Assembly (NCBI RefSeq): GCF_032854445.1
Contig: NC_088306.1
Location: 3,966,373-4,030,372 of the forward strand
Length of the DNA stretch: 64,000 nt
Direction of reading: 5' to 3'
Source: Liolophura sinensis
Taxonomy: Eukaryota > Mollusca > Polyplacophora > Chitonida > Chitonidae
Shown here: one piece after another, positions 42,101 through 53,100 of the stretch
Position numbering within the stretch: the stretch's first letter is position 1
How the letters are laid out: every line of letters starts with the position of its first letter
Notes under the pieces: model-generated
Databases searched by the model: none
The model's input: only the letters and a program-made list of their open reading frames with translations
Told to the model about the DNA's origin: nothing
Translations under genes and position numbers: made by a program

Positions 42101-43930
42101 TTTTGCTCTTTCCAATTTTGAGTTTGCAATTTATGACTTAAGCCTTACATGTACATTTCCTGATAAATGCAAGTCTTAAGTTGCCTTAAGCTGTCCGATC
42201 GTTATACCTCATAAAGCATGTACTGTATCAACTTCGGGTCAGAGCTTTGCTCTATGCTTTATTCCTCTAGCTCACTTTGTGCTAGGTTTCAAGTATTCCA
42301 CAATAACTAACTTAGCTTTTTTATATGATAGAGCTGCAGATTTATTGCTGTTGTCTATGGATAGGGTCACCAAAGGAGTGGTGCATTGTTTCAGTGTTCC
42401 ACTATCACTCCACATGCACACCTTAGGTAAACTTCTGGCAGGTTACTATTTGCTAAAAGATTTGTTCCCTGCAAACTCCTTGGTTTCCTTCACAAAATTT
42501 GTCAGTAGACTTTGTTAGACTTCATACAATTTTAACTTTAATAAACTAACATAGTTTGGCTTAAATTGGCAAAGGACCTGATTACAGTCCTTTCAGGATT
42601 GATGGTCAGTCGTACTTGGCTGTAATGTAGACAGTCACAGGTTCATCCAAGTCATGCAGGTTTGTCCATTGATTGTGTATAATTCATGGAAGTTTAAAAG
42701 AAAATAGACCGAATATATATGTCGAATACAGTGCCCCGCACGCATGACAGGAAGATTAAAAAGCATAACTTCTTATTTTTGTGATGTAGCACAACCAAGA
42801 AAGTGCAGTTCAAAGTGAGTGAAATTTTATCAGTTCTAACGAATCAGGCGCGAGTTATTCATATAACTTGTGGACGCAGCTGTTTCTGCTTACGTCAGCC
42901 AGACCCTGTTTTACGTTTTAACCACATGACCGTGGGGTAGGTAACACTACATTGTGTTTCCAGTTGCTCTAACATGGTATGTCCTACAGCCTCGTAAGAA
43001 TTCCTGATTAAAATTTGATTTATGCAGTTACCAAACACATCACAAAAACAAAATGTCTGTGGGCATTTGTCAGTTTTCACCCGTCTTCCAAAATGACTTA
43101 AATAGGTTGTATTATTTGTAGTCTCCTTCCTGTAACCATGTATATTTCAGCCAAATCTGATTGAGAGTGTCGTATTGTTTTTAGGACGGTGTACTGATCA
43201 AAGGCCTGTTTCTACAAGGAGCGGGCTGGGATGTGAAGAACCAGTGCCTGGTGGAGGCTAACCCCATGCAGCTCGTCTGTAAGATGCCCTCTATACACAT
43301 GAAGCCGGTGGAGAACAAGAAGAAAATCAGCAAAGGTGAGCGGAATTCTCCACATTTACTGAAAGATAATTCCTGACTTCAGCAGACTGTGCAAAAGTAT
43401 CGCAACAACACGATGTAAATGGGACTTATTGGTTTTATTTAAGCTTCGTCTTTTTTTTTTCTATTTTTTTTTCTATTTTTTTTTTTACATGTATATGTAC
43501 ATGTACCTGTTGCGCAAAGCAGTGTTCCTATCTTTGTAAAACGCTTCGTAATGAAACAACGAAAATGTTTTTGATCTAAGCCTGGCAGTGTGGTTCGATA
43601 GCTGCCGTAGGCCAGGAGGTTTGTCATACCTGTCCAAAGGCAGTTAGGTTTCTATTCCACAAATACGTCGTCACTTCAGTGTTGAGGAAATATAAGCTTC
43701 TTTTCTACACATATATCGTCACTTCAGTGTTGAGGAAATATCACCTTTAACTTTTCACCTGCTTGTTTCCCACAGGTGTGTATACCTGTCCGTGTTACTA
43801 CTACCCTAACCGAGCAGGAACGGCCGGTCGTGCCTCCTTCGTCGTGGCCATAGACTTGAAGAGCGGAGAAAAGACAGCAGACCACTGGGTGAAGAGAGGG
43901 ACAGCTCTACTCATGAGCTTGGATTATTAG
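25022..43930 (+). CDS. DNAH2: Axonemal dynein heavy chain 2, part after the assembly gap (21 exons to the stop codon)
   Basis: Twenty-one GT-AG exons total 3,384 bases, exactly 1,128 codons with the stop, with no internal stop or frameshift. They encode the end of the stalk, AAA5, AAA6 and the C-terminal domain. The protein ends with [20 protein letters not shown] and then [16 protein letters not shown], followed by TAG at 43928-43930. This C-terminus is the best evidence for the DNAH2 subfamily. Together with the part before the gap, about 2,480 of the roughly 4,400 residues usual for the family are visible. Both parts have the same strand and exon style and fit one protein, so they are very probably one gene. 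Confidence 0.94.
25770..25960 (-). repeat. Unnamed dispersed repeat, inverted copy
   Basis: The reverse complement reads through AAAGTGCATTTTAGAGGCA, GGTGCTGAAACTTC, GCAAACCTCAAAACACTTTT and CTAAGATTAATAG. These are the same blocks in the same order as the copy near 2,700. Confidence 0.6.
26040..26172 (+). repeat. Direct repeat of about 57 bp, two copies
   Basis: Two near-identical stretches each contain GCATGCTTTCTGCCAATATG and ACATGTCACAC, followed by TGGTAAAGTTTGC. They lie directly before the 66-bp array. Confidence 0.85.
26365..27929 (+). repeat. Minisatellite of about 24 copies that repeats an exon acceptor and exon start
   Basis: A 66-bp unit contains TTGTCTTGTTGACAG, then 35 exon-like bases beginning GGCCTGAAGGTGATAGATC, then TGTCTCTAACCGTTG. 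About 22 regular copies run from 26543 to the real exon at 27930, and two or three degenerate ones precede them. Nearly every copy keeps an acceptor AG with a pyrimidine-rich tract. The unit length is a multiple of three, and in the exon's frame each copy carries TGA inside TTGACAG. The working acceptor differs from the decoys (TTGGTTAACAG instead of CTTGTTGACAG). Confidence 0.96.
30673..36572 (+). CDS. DNAH2: DNAH2 exons after the gap 7-15: AAA6 and its lid
   Basis: Exons: 30673-30872, 31662-31788, 32075-32261, 32783-32988, 33699-33824, 34212-34403, 35435-35626, 35962-36146 and 36350-36572. Landmarks are [69 protein letters not shown] across a junction, [38 protein letters not shown] and [23 protein letters not shown]6 does not hydrolyse ATP in dyneins; it closes the ring and connects to the C-terminal domain. 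All phases agree. Confidence 0.94.
31370..31515 (+). repeat. Unnamed dispersed repeat, copy 3
   Basis: Blocks GAAATGCATGTTTAGAAACA, AATAAAGGTCATAAAACG and CATGTTTCTAAGATCTG match copy 1 in order, with an A-rich insertion (AAAACAACAACAAAG) in the middle. Confidence 0.55.
33030..33215 (+). repeat. Dispersed repeat shared with 16,835-17,062
   Basis: It contains ATTTTACCTAAAATGG, a run of 17 As, CTCCTTAAGAG and ATGTGTCACTTGAAAGATGC. It lies in the intron between exons ending 32988 and starting 33699. Confidence 0.6.
36712..36928 (+). repeat. Minisatellite, 20-bp unit, about eleven copies
   Basis: Variants of CTTAACCAGTCGGTGGCACA are repeated head to tail. The unit alternates between CAC and CCC endings and between CAGTCGG and CAGTTGG. 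It lies within the long intron 36573-39052 and includes no exon sequence. Confidence 0.95.
36929..38397. other. Intronic stretch without recognised features
   Basis: This is the main part of the longest intact intron after the gap. I see no exon, SINE or tandem repeat. Short open frames here have no recognisable product. Confidence 0.5.
38398..38492 (-). mobile_element. SINE family 1, tRNA-like head only, inverted
   Basis: CTCACAGTAACCACATTGG, GAGAGGCTTCTGGGTCATTG and CGCTGCGCTTGAGCTACTC form the reverse complement of the 5' head of the family. Confidence 0.75.
38517..38563 (+). other. G-rich run with G-quadruplex potential
   Basis: Six runs of four or more Gs occur within about 47 bases of the sense strand, between an inverted SINE head and a second-family SINE fragment in a DNAH2 intron. 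Confidence 0.6.
38572..38697 (+). mobile_element. SINE family 2, 3' part
   Basis: CTAATGACTCGTTATAG, ATAACTGAACAATTGTTGAG and TACGACATAAAACCCAA match, in reverse complement, the element at 47,775-48,140. Confidence 0.7.
38731..38989 (+). mobile_element. SINE family 1, full-length copy
   Basis: It has a tRNA-like head (GGTGGTTAGCGCTCAAGCGC, then a B-box-like GAGTTCAAGCCC), the conserved middle with AAGTGGGAGATCTGCCAGC, the 3' block TATTCTTGAGTAAGGC and an AAATAAATAAATAAA tail. It ends about 60 bases before the acceptor of exon 39053-39169. Confidence 0.9.
39053..43930 (+). CDS. DNAH2: DNAH2 last six exons: C-terminal domain
   Basis: Exons: 39053-39169, 39721-39870, 40686-40862, 41902-41976, 43185-43335 and 43776-43930. 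They encode [36 protein letters not shown], the conserved [55 protein letters not shown] and the terminal YYYPNRAG segment. The C-terminal domain packs under the AAA ring and tunes motor processivity. The 75-bp exon at 41902 is the shortest in the gene; it fits in frame between its neighbours and is needed for a continuous domain. Confidence 0.94.
41104..41172 (+). mobile_element. Fragment of a third interspersed repeat family
   Basis: TATGGTTTAACGCTACATCG and CAGACATATCGTGGCAAG resemble the fragment at 62,163-62,222. Only a short piece is present. Confidence 0.5.
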
Positions 43931-44550
43931 CTCCATTCATCTCACAGTTGTGATCATATACGGTTTTCTTTATTATTGCTAACAGTTTTGAAGACATCAT
44001 TTGCTGATTAGAAGACACGGATTGTCGGAAATTCTGAAGAGAAGTAAAGACGTGCATATGCTGGCCCCTTGTTGGATTAGTGTGAGGCAACCTTACACAG
44101 GGTGACAAGTTGTGCAGATGTCCAAATAAAGGAATACAGATAGATGCCATTTTTTGTAATTCTCCTACACATCTTCTTGATCAGCTTAGTCATGTTTTCT
44201 TCCTTAATATTTCTGATTTTGTTTCATCTCACTTCATACAATCCAGTCATTTAGAATGCGTGCCTTCATGCAAATGAAGACATGTTTTGTTTTTTTTTTA
44301 TTTAGTAAGGCTAACCCTAGCTATAAATACATGTATTATGCGTATTTACAGAAATGTGACAGGAAGCTTGCGAGTGTGTGAACATTTAGTTTAAGGACAT
44401 ATTTCAGTTTTGGAGGTTTTCTCTCTCAGAAACTAAAAACATGAATAGGCATTAATACTCATTTTGGATATTTTTGTTAGTATCATTGTGTAAGCTTGTT
44501 TCATAACGACCTATTCCTCTGCATGTAATAAACTGAAGTGATGTTTCGTT
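43931..44550 (+). promoter_or_regulatory. DNAH2 3' untranslated region with two polyadenylation signals
   Basis: AATAAA occurs at 44125-44130, about 195 bases after the stop, and again at 44527-44532. Either could end the transcript. The true 3' end cannot be set without transcripts. Confidence 0.6.
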
Positions 44551-46620
44551 GTTTAGTATGAAAGCATTCAAGCGTGTCTCTTTTAGAACATTTTTGCTTT
44601 CACATCACCTTAGTTGAAGTTTGGGTGGTATGAAACCCCTTGTTGTCATTGTCACAATCGCTCGCATGATTTCTGTCACTCTGCCTCTTCCATCGTCATG
44701 AAATTGACTTATTACGACAATATTTCACAACACTACTCATCTCATACGTTTTGTTGCTAAATGTTTTTTTTTTCCTGTATTTTTAAAGCATTCAGTTGAT
44801 AACACTTACATTTTCACATCGCCCTTCCTTTTCTGTGTAACCATGTCACCATGGTTTAAATAAGTTCAAAATGACAATCTCATGAATACACCATTATGAT
44901 TGTAATAACGGCTTGACATTTTCAACAGGGCCTTAACGCCAAATCACAGTATTACTCTCAGAAGAGTATAAACTCTCAAAAAAAAATATTCACTTGTATT
45001 TAGCATTTTTTTCTTATGATAGCCATATTGGTTTGTTATCTATTTTCCTGATGGGAATTTGGCATGCTTTTGTTATAATCTCCAGTTTGTTTGTCCTTGA
45101 TTATTGACAGTTATTAATAATTGTTGTTGAACATGATATTTGTAATATAGTAAGTTTTAATTTGTTCTTCAAGGTGTAACTGTTTGTGATAGTGCTGTTA
45201 ACTCTCTTTGCTTTGTCTGTATAGCAGTGTTATTTCAGTTGACTATTTTACCACAGTTTTGGTTGAGATATGCTTTTCGTGATCGGCAAAATCTGGGTGA
45301 CCCTGAAGTGACATTTTCCCGTCTGACTTGATGAGTTGGAGTCAGATACCCTCCAGTTTTATTATTGTAGCCGGAGGTCACATAACTATTGTTGTGTTAG
45401 AAACTTGAACATCTAGTCTCAAAAAGCGTTAGTTAAATGCCATCTTGAAATGTATATTCTATGCAAGATCCGTTTCGAGCACATTCCGTCCATCCAAAGA
45501 TATATATATATATATATATGGCAAGCACAAGCAGATTTGTTTACCTGCAACCACTGTAAGTATTGTCATGATTTAATATTTATTGAAACTATTCTTTGGT
45601 ATATTTGATGTAATTCCAACAGTTTCGTTTGAATTTTACAAACATGCTATGTGTGAAATTACGTATGATGAAAACAAAAAATTTATGTTTTCGCCTGTTT
45701 TGAAAAGTGACTTTTTCCGTCCATTTAACAAAATAATTGACATGAAATATATGTGCATGTACTTTGGCCTTGTTGACTCTACATGGATTGTTTAAGGGAA
45801 GATCTCAGAAGTTACGTGGACACGATCTTTTGGAAACGGGAACAAGTTTGAGCGAGTGATAAAAATTTCGTTTCTTCTCACTGCGGTCAAACAACTTTGT
45901 GGTTGCTGTTTTGATATTCCAGTCTGACCATGTATCAAACAAAAGAACCTTTTGTTTTCGCCCTTTGCTGACGTCCATTCCAAGCAACCAGTGCAATGCA
46001 AAACTGACCAAAACTTTGGGTCTGAGACAAGCATGAACCGTCCTTGTCCCGTCTCTCAGAATGGACAGTTTGTCAGTAGAAATTCGCGTGCATGTCCGGC
46101 TCTCGGGTTGTCAGCTTGTCTTATTATAAATAAATTATAAATATATTATATTATAAATTTTATTATAAATTACGTGTTTATTTGATTGTTGTTTTACGTC
46201 GTGCACATAAAATATTTCACTCACACAATAAAGATCAATTTGATAGGTAGAGGGCGCATGGCATGACACTTTAAGAGTAACTGGCGAACTCCCCATCAAG
46301 TGTGAACGTATGTCATTGACAGAAGAAAACGTGTCTTCAACAAATTGCACGGGACATCTCAGAAAAGAGCAGCTTTGCCCGTTGTTATAAATACAACCAT
46401 GGCTCTGAGAACAATGAAGCTAGAGATGTAATGAGGACAAATGTCCTGTCCGAGCCCATTGTGATAAGCCAGGAGCCTTGTATATACCGGCATATCTAAG
46501 CTATACACATAACGTTGATATGGATTTACGAAGTCTAAAGTTTCCAGATAGCACGCAACCTTATCGATTTCCAACAAAGTTTTATGAAGTCAGATATACA
46601 TGACGAAAATGCAAGAGCGG
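44551..46620. other. Intergenic region after DNAH2
   Basis: No gene is supported. A (TA)n run lies at about 45500-45519 and a very AT-rich stretch at about 46127-46172. Open frames such as 45583-45795 are short and resemble no family I know. Confidence 0.5.
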
Positions 46621-46626
46621 CACATG

Positions 46627-46772
46627 CGCTGTATTTATTTATTTCTTTATTTGATTGCCTTTTCTAAGCAGTACAGAAGAATATTTCACTTGTACAACGG
46701 CGGCAAGCAATGTGGTGTTAGGAAATCGAACAGAACCCGAGGGAAACCGACGACTTTCCGCTGTACTTGCAC
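46627..46772 (-). mobile_element. SINE family 1, diverged inverted copy
   Basis: TTTATTTCTTTATTTGATTG, AATATTTCACTTGTACAACG and GAGGGAAACCGACGAC are the reversed 3' half of the family. Confidence 0.75.
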
Positions 46773-47186
46773 ATGTATTGTAAGCAGTATGATTGATCAC
46801 TCGACCTTGAGCCGTTGATCTCCGGGACTATCGCAACTTCAGTTGTCCAAGGGATGGTTAAGTCAAAGTTCGCGACCAGCCCTCTGTGTTTCAAAATTCA
46901 CAATCCTCCCATTAAAAAATTATCAAGCACTTCCTTTCCTTGGAATTCTATATACTAATATATAGATGGATAGATCAGTAGACTTCCAAGGAACGGAAAT
47001 GATTGATAATTGAAATCTTTGTATAATTCATTAGCGTGACACTGGGTCAGTAGCGCTGTGCTCTAACCTCTCATTGCTGAGTACCAAATCAGGCGTCAAC
47101 ATGTTCAGATGTGAGCCTAGACATGCACTTCCAACTTCGACGCGGACGCTCCAAGCAATAAGCCAACGACGGGGAAAATTCATTTC

Positions 47187-47285
47187 CATGGAATTCTATG
47201 CTGATACCCAATAAATACGACATGGTATCCGTGGAATTCTATGCTGATACCCAATAATACGACATGGTATCCGTGGAATTCCAAG
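47187..47285 (+). repeat. Direct repeat of about 43 bp, two copies
   Basis: GGAATTCTATGCTGATACCC followed by AATA(AA)TACGACATGGTATCCGT is present twice in a row, and a third GTGGAATTCC follows. Confidence 0.85.
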
Positions 47286-47774
47286 GTACTAACCTGATTG
47301 ATAATTAGAGTCTGTCTGTCTACTCGGACACCTTGGACTTAAGACTTTGTTCACTTGGAGGACACAGGTGAATGAGGGGTGGAAAAGACATGGATAGCCC
47401 GGGGTAACCTATAGCCCTTCGCCACATATCTGACAAACCTCCTGACCTAAGTGTAATTATTCACCGCCCTTAACCGACAAGCGCTGAATTCGAGCCTGTG
47501 ACATTGTTGCCTTTCCTGTCTGAGCCAGGAAAAATATTCCCTGTCGAAATATTTTTTTACGACAGAATCTGACATTACGCTTTAATGCGGCAGTAGCAAA
47601 CCCTGGCGTCTTAATTGTACTATATTTTTAGTCCTAAAAGGGAAAGAAAGAAGAAATTTATATGAATAAATTCCGATAAATAGTAATTCTAGAGAAGTAC
47701 ACCAAAGATGACCAGACTTGTATGTGCGTGTATAAGATGGAGTCCACTGGCGGCGTCTTTGATGTCCACACGAT

Positions 47775-48140
47775 TTATGAGTGAGTGAGTGCTTGGGGTT
47801 TAACGTCGTACTCAACAATTTTTCAGTCATATGACGACGAAGGAATCCTTAGGGTGCATGTACGTGTAATGTGCCTCCTTGTTGCAGGACGGATTTCCAC
47901 CGCTCTTTTATTTAGTGCTGCTTCACTGAGACGACTTGCCGAAGGCAAGTAAGCCGCCCGCCCGAGCCATTATACTGATACGGGTCAACCAGTCGTTGCA
48001 CTATCCCCTTCATGCTGAGCGCTAAGCGAGGAAGTTACAACTTCCTCTTTTAAAGTCTTAGGTGTGACTCGATCAAGGATTGATCCTGGATCTACCGGTC
48101 CCGAAGCGGACGCTCTACCAACTGTCACCGGGCCGGTCAC
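47775..48140 (-). mobile_element. SINE family 2, near full-length copy
   Basis: On the minus strand it starts with a tRNA-like head: CAGTTGGTAGAGCGTCCGC (A-box-like) and GATCCAGGATCAATCCTTG (B-box-like). It ends with ATGACTGAAAAATTGTTGAG and TACGACGTTAAACCCCAAGC, then a short CACTCACTCACTC tail. A family of this structure is common in molluscs as I recall. The tRNA-like head is not a tRNA gene. Confidence 0.85.
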
Positions 48141-48243
48141 ACGATTTTGTCCGTGTCCGTGTATATATAATAACCCCAGGTTTAATAGGTAATGTTAATT
48201 AACAATGACAAGTAGATTTATAACAGTTAAAATAATCTAGGTC

Positions 48244-48249
48244 TTTATT
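48244..48249 (-). promoter_or_regulatory. Possible polyadenylation signal of gene A
   Basis: AATAAA on the minus strand lies about 465 bases after the stop codon. No exact AATAAA is seen closer; a variant AATAAG lies near 48528. Confidence 0.4.
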
Positions 48250-48713
48250 TTCGCAGAGAAACACCACGGCTTTTAGAATTGGAGAGACAGAGGAGACAAA
48301 CTAGCAGTTGAATGCATATAGGCCTATATATGCCTACATTTGAATGCATGTCTGCCGCAGACATAAGTCCTTTGAGATCATAGAAGTCTTTTATCTTTCT
48401 CAATGTGGCCATTCGCTGCTTATCAGTTCCAAGAAAAAATGTGTTGGTAGCATGAAAAAGGCCCTTCCTTAGCAGACTGGTACGTCGTCTAGTTCATTGC
48501 TTCATGTGAAGTACAGAAGGCTGCCAAACTTATTTTGGAAGTCCCGTCAGTAAAGTCAATGGTGGGTGACGTTGTGCTTTTTTTTTTGCGTACATCTTTC
48601 ACAAACTGCTAGTATTTCTACAAGAAAACACTTCGCTCAGAACATCTGGTTGTCATGTATATTTAAAGTTGTCTGCCATTTCCACCAATTCGAATGACCT
48701 GTGTTGATGAGTT

Positions 48714-50085
48714 TTACTGATGCGGGTCTTGGAAATCATCCATGTGCTGACGACAGTTCTGCGTGCACGCATCCCGCTGCTCATTACACGTTTCCCGGCA
48801 TTCACTGCGGGGGTTCTTGGAGCATTTGATACACACGAAATGTTTATCGTAACAGTCCACCATACAGGGGACGAAATTTCTGGGCACATCGTCAGTATAT
48901 GTGGGATGCGCAGCCAGTAATATGGCACAGCCGATTACACACAGGAACATTGCACGGTTCTGGGGAAAAAAGAGAAAAAATATGTCGTTACACAGGATTT
49001 CGTACTTCAACTAAATAGTAAAAGCGTCACTACTAAAAGTACCATTGGCAGTGTTGCGCGGGTATAAGAACGGGAAGGTCGTCCAAAAGATCAATATTTG
49101 CATGATTTTCATGATCCCAAAGGGGTCAGTATTTATCCTCTTGCCGAAATATATTTCAGGCCGACATACACACGAAACACGAATTCATCACAATGAAGAC
49201 AACTGAGGATCACTTAAATAGTACCAGCCAGTGGGCCTACCTCGGCCAAGGCACATCACGTTTTCAAATCCCACGAACGCTTTGATCAATGTCACGTCTC
49301 ACACGATGAGATCAGTACAATGGCCTGCTCGGGGCCGTTGTTAGGCAGGGTATTTTCCTTACGCTAGGTGGACTCGTTTGTAAGCTTCAACTCAGTTTGC
49401 AAGAATGCACAAGTTGATTATATCAAAACGATGTTACGAGAAGTTTTTCCACATGTTGTTGTTGTTAGCTGCTGAATTACACCCACTGCAGGTTTTCAGG
49501 ACAGGAAAACACATGCTGTAATCAGTACAGCTGTAATACAACCATTTAATACCAAAACGTGAAAGAGCATCATTTAGGGATTTTCTGAACGTAATATATT
49601 TGCTATTGAGGGCTGCTATAACAACGCTATGTATAAGCGAACTATCAAAGATGCCATCTGTGGAGTTTTGAACAAAAGACAATATATTTGCCTTTCCGGG
49701 ATGACATGATAGCACCAGATAGAGACATACTAAATGAGGTGGCGGCGTCTGTGCAGATTTCTGGAGAGGATAACATATTCGCTATTTAGCGCCGCTAGAA
49801 TAGCGCTTTGCAGAAACTAACTATCATAGATAGGTCTGCGCGGTTTTGTTGAAATGATATATATTCGCTATGGAGTTCGGAGATGATAACGCTATGTAGA
49901 AGCTAACTTCTAGAGGCCAGCTATGTTGATTAGTTGACAGAACAATATATGTCCCTATGTAGGAGCTCACTATCAAAGAGGACAGGTGGGCGGATATTTT
50001 GGGTAAGCGATACATGCACTATTTGGCGCTTCTATTATAGCGCTGTGTACAAGCTAACTATCAAGGAGGCCACATGTGGGGATTT

Positions 50086-50118
<33 letters not shown>

Positions 50119-53100
50119 AATGTAATAAAATAAATAAATGAATAGTTTTGATAGCTGTAGATGATGATTAATATAGGGTGTAGACAAATGCAGTTATTCT
50201 GATGTGTAGCCTCCAATCCAGGCTCTACATGTGCATGTAGCTGGTTTGGCTGTGGTTTGAAAAGAAGAGATTTGTCAGGTCCGTGGAGAAGGGCGCGGAA
50301 GATTTACTCCTGCGGGCTTAATGCGCCCGGCTTCTCATACTCCTTACAGTGCACGCGTCCCTCTATACCTTTCCTTTTGCATCATTGCCAGCACTAGTAA
50401 ATTTTTTATAGAAACCTTGCACAACACCGAGGTCACTGGGGTTACGGTGATAATGCAGCAGGTGATGTCAGGAAACACAAACAATTCTTCCCAACATTTT
50501 TCTCTAATAATACTTTATACACATTATTTCTCTATATATGCAGTATGTACAGCATGTCTGGAACCAAAACTTAAAACAATTTTATTCATGAAAGCTGATT
50601 TAATAATTCTGCGAGAGGAAACACGTGATGAGGGTAAACCTAAACAAATATACATGTATGTGCATCTCATAGGTTCCGCAGGTCAAGCTTGTCTAGTGGT
50701 GGCAGAGATGTAAAGCAAACGGCAGAGAGAGACGCATGCACTGTAAGGAGTATGCTGACATTGTCCACCCATGAACCTCACCTCAGTAGTAATGGTCTAT
50801 AAAGTGGAATATGTTTGAGTGTACCAGTACATGTTATACATATAGGCCCACGTCGGGTGTTGAACGCCAATCAACTGTAAGTGGATAGACAAAGACAAAG
50901 ACAAAGATGAAACAAGATTTCAAGGGGAAGCCTGGGAAAGTTCTTTATAGCAACCCATTCGTTTTTTTTTTTATCATTTTTTTTATTTCATTTAAATTTC
51001 TTCTTGTTTTAATGAATATATGGGCGTGTAGCGCGAATTTCTGCCAATCGTTTCCATTGTTCAAGTGTAGAGGGATTATATTTCCTTTTTACTCTGAAAG
51101 TCTATGGTGGGTACCAGTTCTCATTCAACGCTAGATAGCGCCTTATGAATTTTGGTACAAACCATGGGATGATGTAAACGATTACACCAAACTTGTGGAA
51201 GCCTCACTACATAATTTTGAATTTGAGGTAGATTGCATTCTTCCTGATTTAAATAATCTGTTTTTAAATCCAAGTTAGAAGAGAAACCATGAATTCCAGT
51301 AGTGAAATAAATATGAACTGATGAAGGTCCTTACAGAATGTTCAGTTCAACAATAAACAACAACACTTTTATTTTCCCTATGTACAAGGACGTGGATGAT
51401 AGAGATGTAGTGGTGTTTCTAATTCATCAAAACACAGCACAATATCATTATGGTGTACCCGTTACCTCCAGAAACTCCTCAGTTCCTGATACTTCCTCCT
51501 AATATCTACAGAGACTCCATCCACACTAACGTTAAACACTGCCGAAATTCCACTAGAGGTTCTACACCAGCTGATTCCGTCAGCGTACTTCCCGTGGATC
51601 TTAATGCTTCTGCACTCTTAATACTTCACCTAGTATCTACAGAGACTCCATCCACACTAACGTTAAACACTGTCGAAATTCCACTAGAGGTTCTACACCG
51701 GCTGAATCCGTCAACGTATTTCCCGTGGATCTTAGTGCAGTGTACTTCACCTATTATCTACAGAGGCTCTATCCACACTATCGCTGAGCATTGCCGAAAT
51801 TCCACCAGAGGTTCTACACCGGCTGATTTCGTCAACGTATTTCCCGTGGATCTTAGTGCTTCTGCACTCTTAATACTTCACCTAGTATCTACAGAGACTC
51901 CATCCACACTAACGTTAAACACTGCCGAAATTCCACTAGAGGTTCTACACCGGCTGAATCCGTCAGCGTATTTCCCGTGGATCTTAGTGCTTCTGTACTT
52001 CACCTATTATCTACAGAGGCTCTATCCACACTATCGCTGAGCATTGCCGAAATTCCACTAGAGGTTCTACACCGGCTGAATCCGTCAACGTATTTCCCGT
52101 GGATCTTAATGCTTCTGCACTCTTAATACTTCACCTAGTATCTACAGAGACTCCATCCACACTAACGTTAAACACTGTCGAAATTCCACTAGAGGTTCTA
52201 CACCGGCTGAATCCGTCAACGTATTTCCCGTGGATCTTAGTGCTTCTGTACTTCACCTATTATCTACAGAGGCTCTATCCACACTATCGCTGAGCATTGC
52301 CGAAATTCCACTAGAGGTTCTACACCGGCTGATTCCGTCAGCGTATTTCCCGTGGATCTTAATGCTTCTGCACTCTTAATACTTCACCTAGTATCTACAG
52401 AGACTCCATCCACACTAACGTTAAACACTGTCGAAATTCCACTAGAGGTTCTACACCGGCTGAATCCGTCAACGTATTTCCCGTGGATCTTAGTGCTTCT
52501 GTACTTCACCTATTATCTACAGAGGCTCTATCCACACTAACGTTAAACACTGCCGAAATTCCACTAGAGGTTCTACACCGGCTGATTCCGTCAGCGTATT
52601 TCCCGTGGATCTTAGTGCTTCTGCACTCTTAATACTTCACCTAGTATCTACAGAGACTCCATCCACACTAACGTTAAACACTGTCGAAATTCCACTAGAG
52701 GTTCTACACCGGCTGAATCCGTCAACGTATTTCCCGTGGATCTTAGTGCTTCTGTACTTCACCTATTATCTACAGAGGCTCTATCCACACTATCGCTGAG
52801 CATTGCCGAAATTCCACCAGAGGTTCTACACCGGCTGATTCCGTCAGCGTATTTCCCGTGGATCTTAATGCTTCTGCACTCTTAATACTTCACCTAGTAT
52901 CTACAGAGACTCCATCCACACTAACGTTAAACACTGTCGAAATTCCACTAGAGGTTCTACACCGGCTGAATCCGTCAACGTATTTCCCGTGGATCTTAGT
53001 GCTTCTGTACTTCACCTATTATCTACAGAGGCTCTATCCACACTAACGTTAAACACTGCCGAAATTCCACTAGAGGTTCTACACCGGCTGATTCCGTCAG

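Noticed and set aside
45500-45519. (TA)n run near 45.5 kb
   Set aside because: It is a simple microsatellite with no sign of function.
48060-48120. Possible tRNA gene on the minus strand
   Set aside because: The A- and B-box-like blocks belong to the head of SINE family 2, and no complete cloverleaf is evident.
48960-49010. Start of gene A at an upstream ATG at 49010
   Set aside because: That frame reads through an acceptor with a strong pyrimidine tract. The spliced form gives a better signal peptide and matches the structure of gene B.
50321-50713. 130-codon open frame inside the candidate MITE
   Set aside because: It has no transposase motif and low-complexity composition, and it overlaps the inverted repeats by chance.
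51450-52040. 196-codon open frame, the longest in the window
   Set aside because: It lies wholly in the 131/122-bp satellite. Its repeats at 52099, 52352 and 52605 are the same frame in later units, and the 253-bp period breaks the frame between them.
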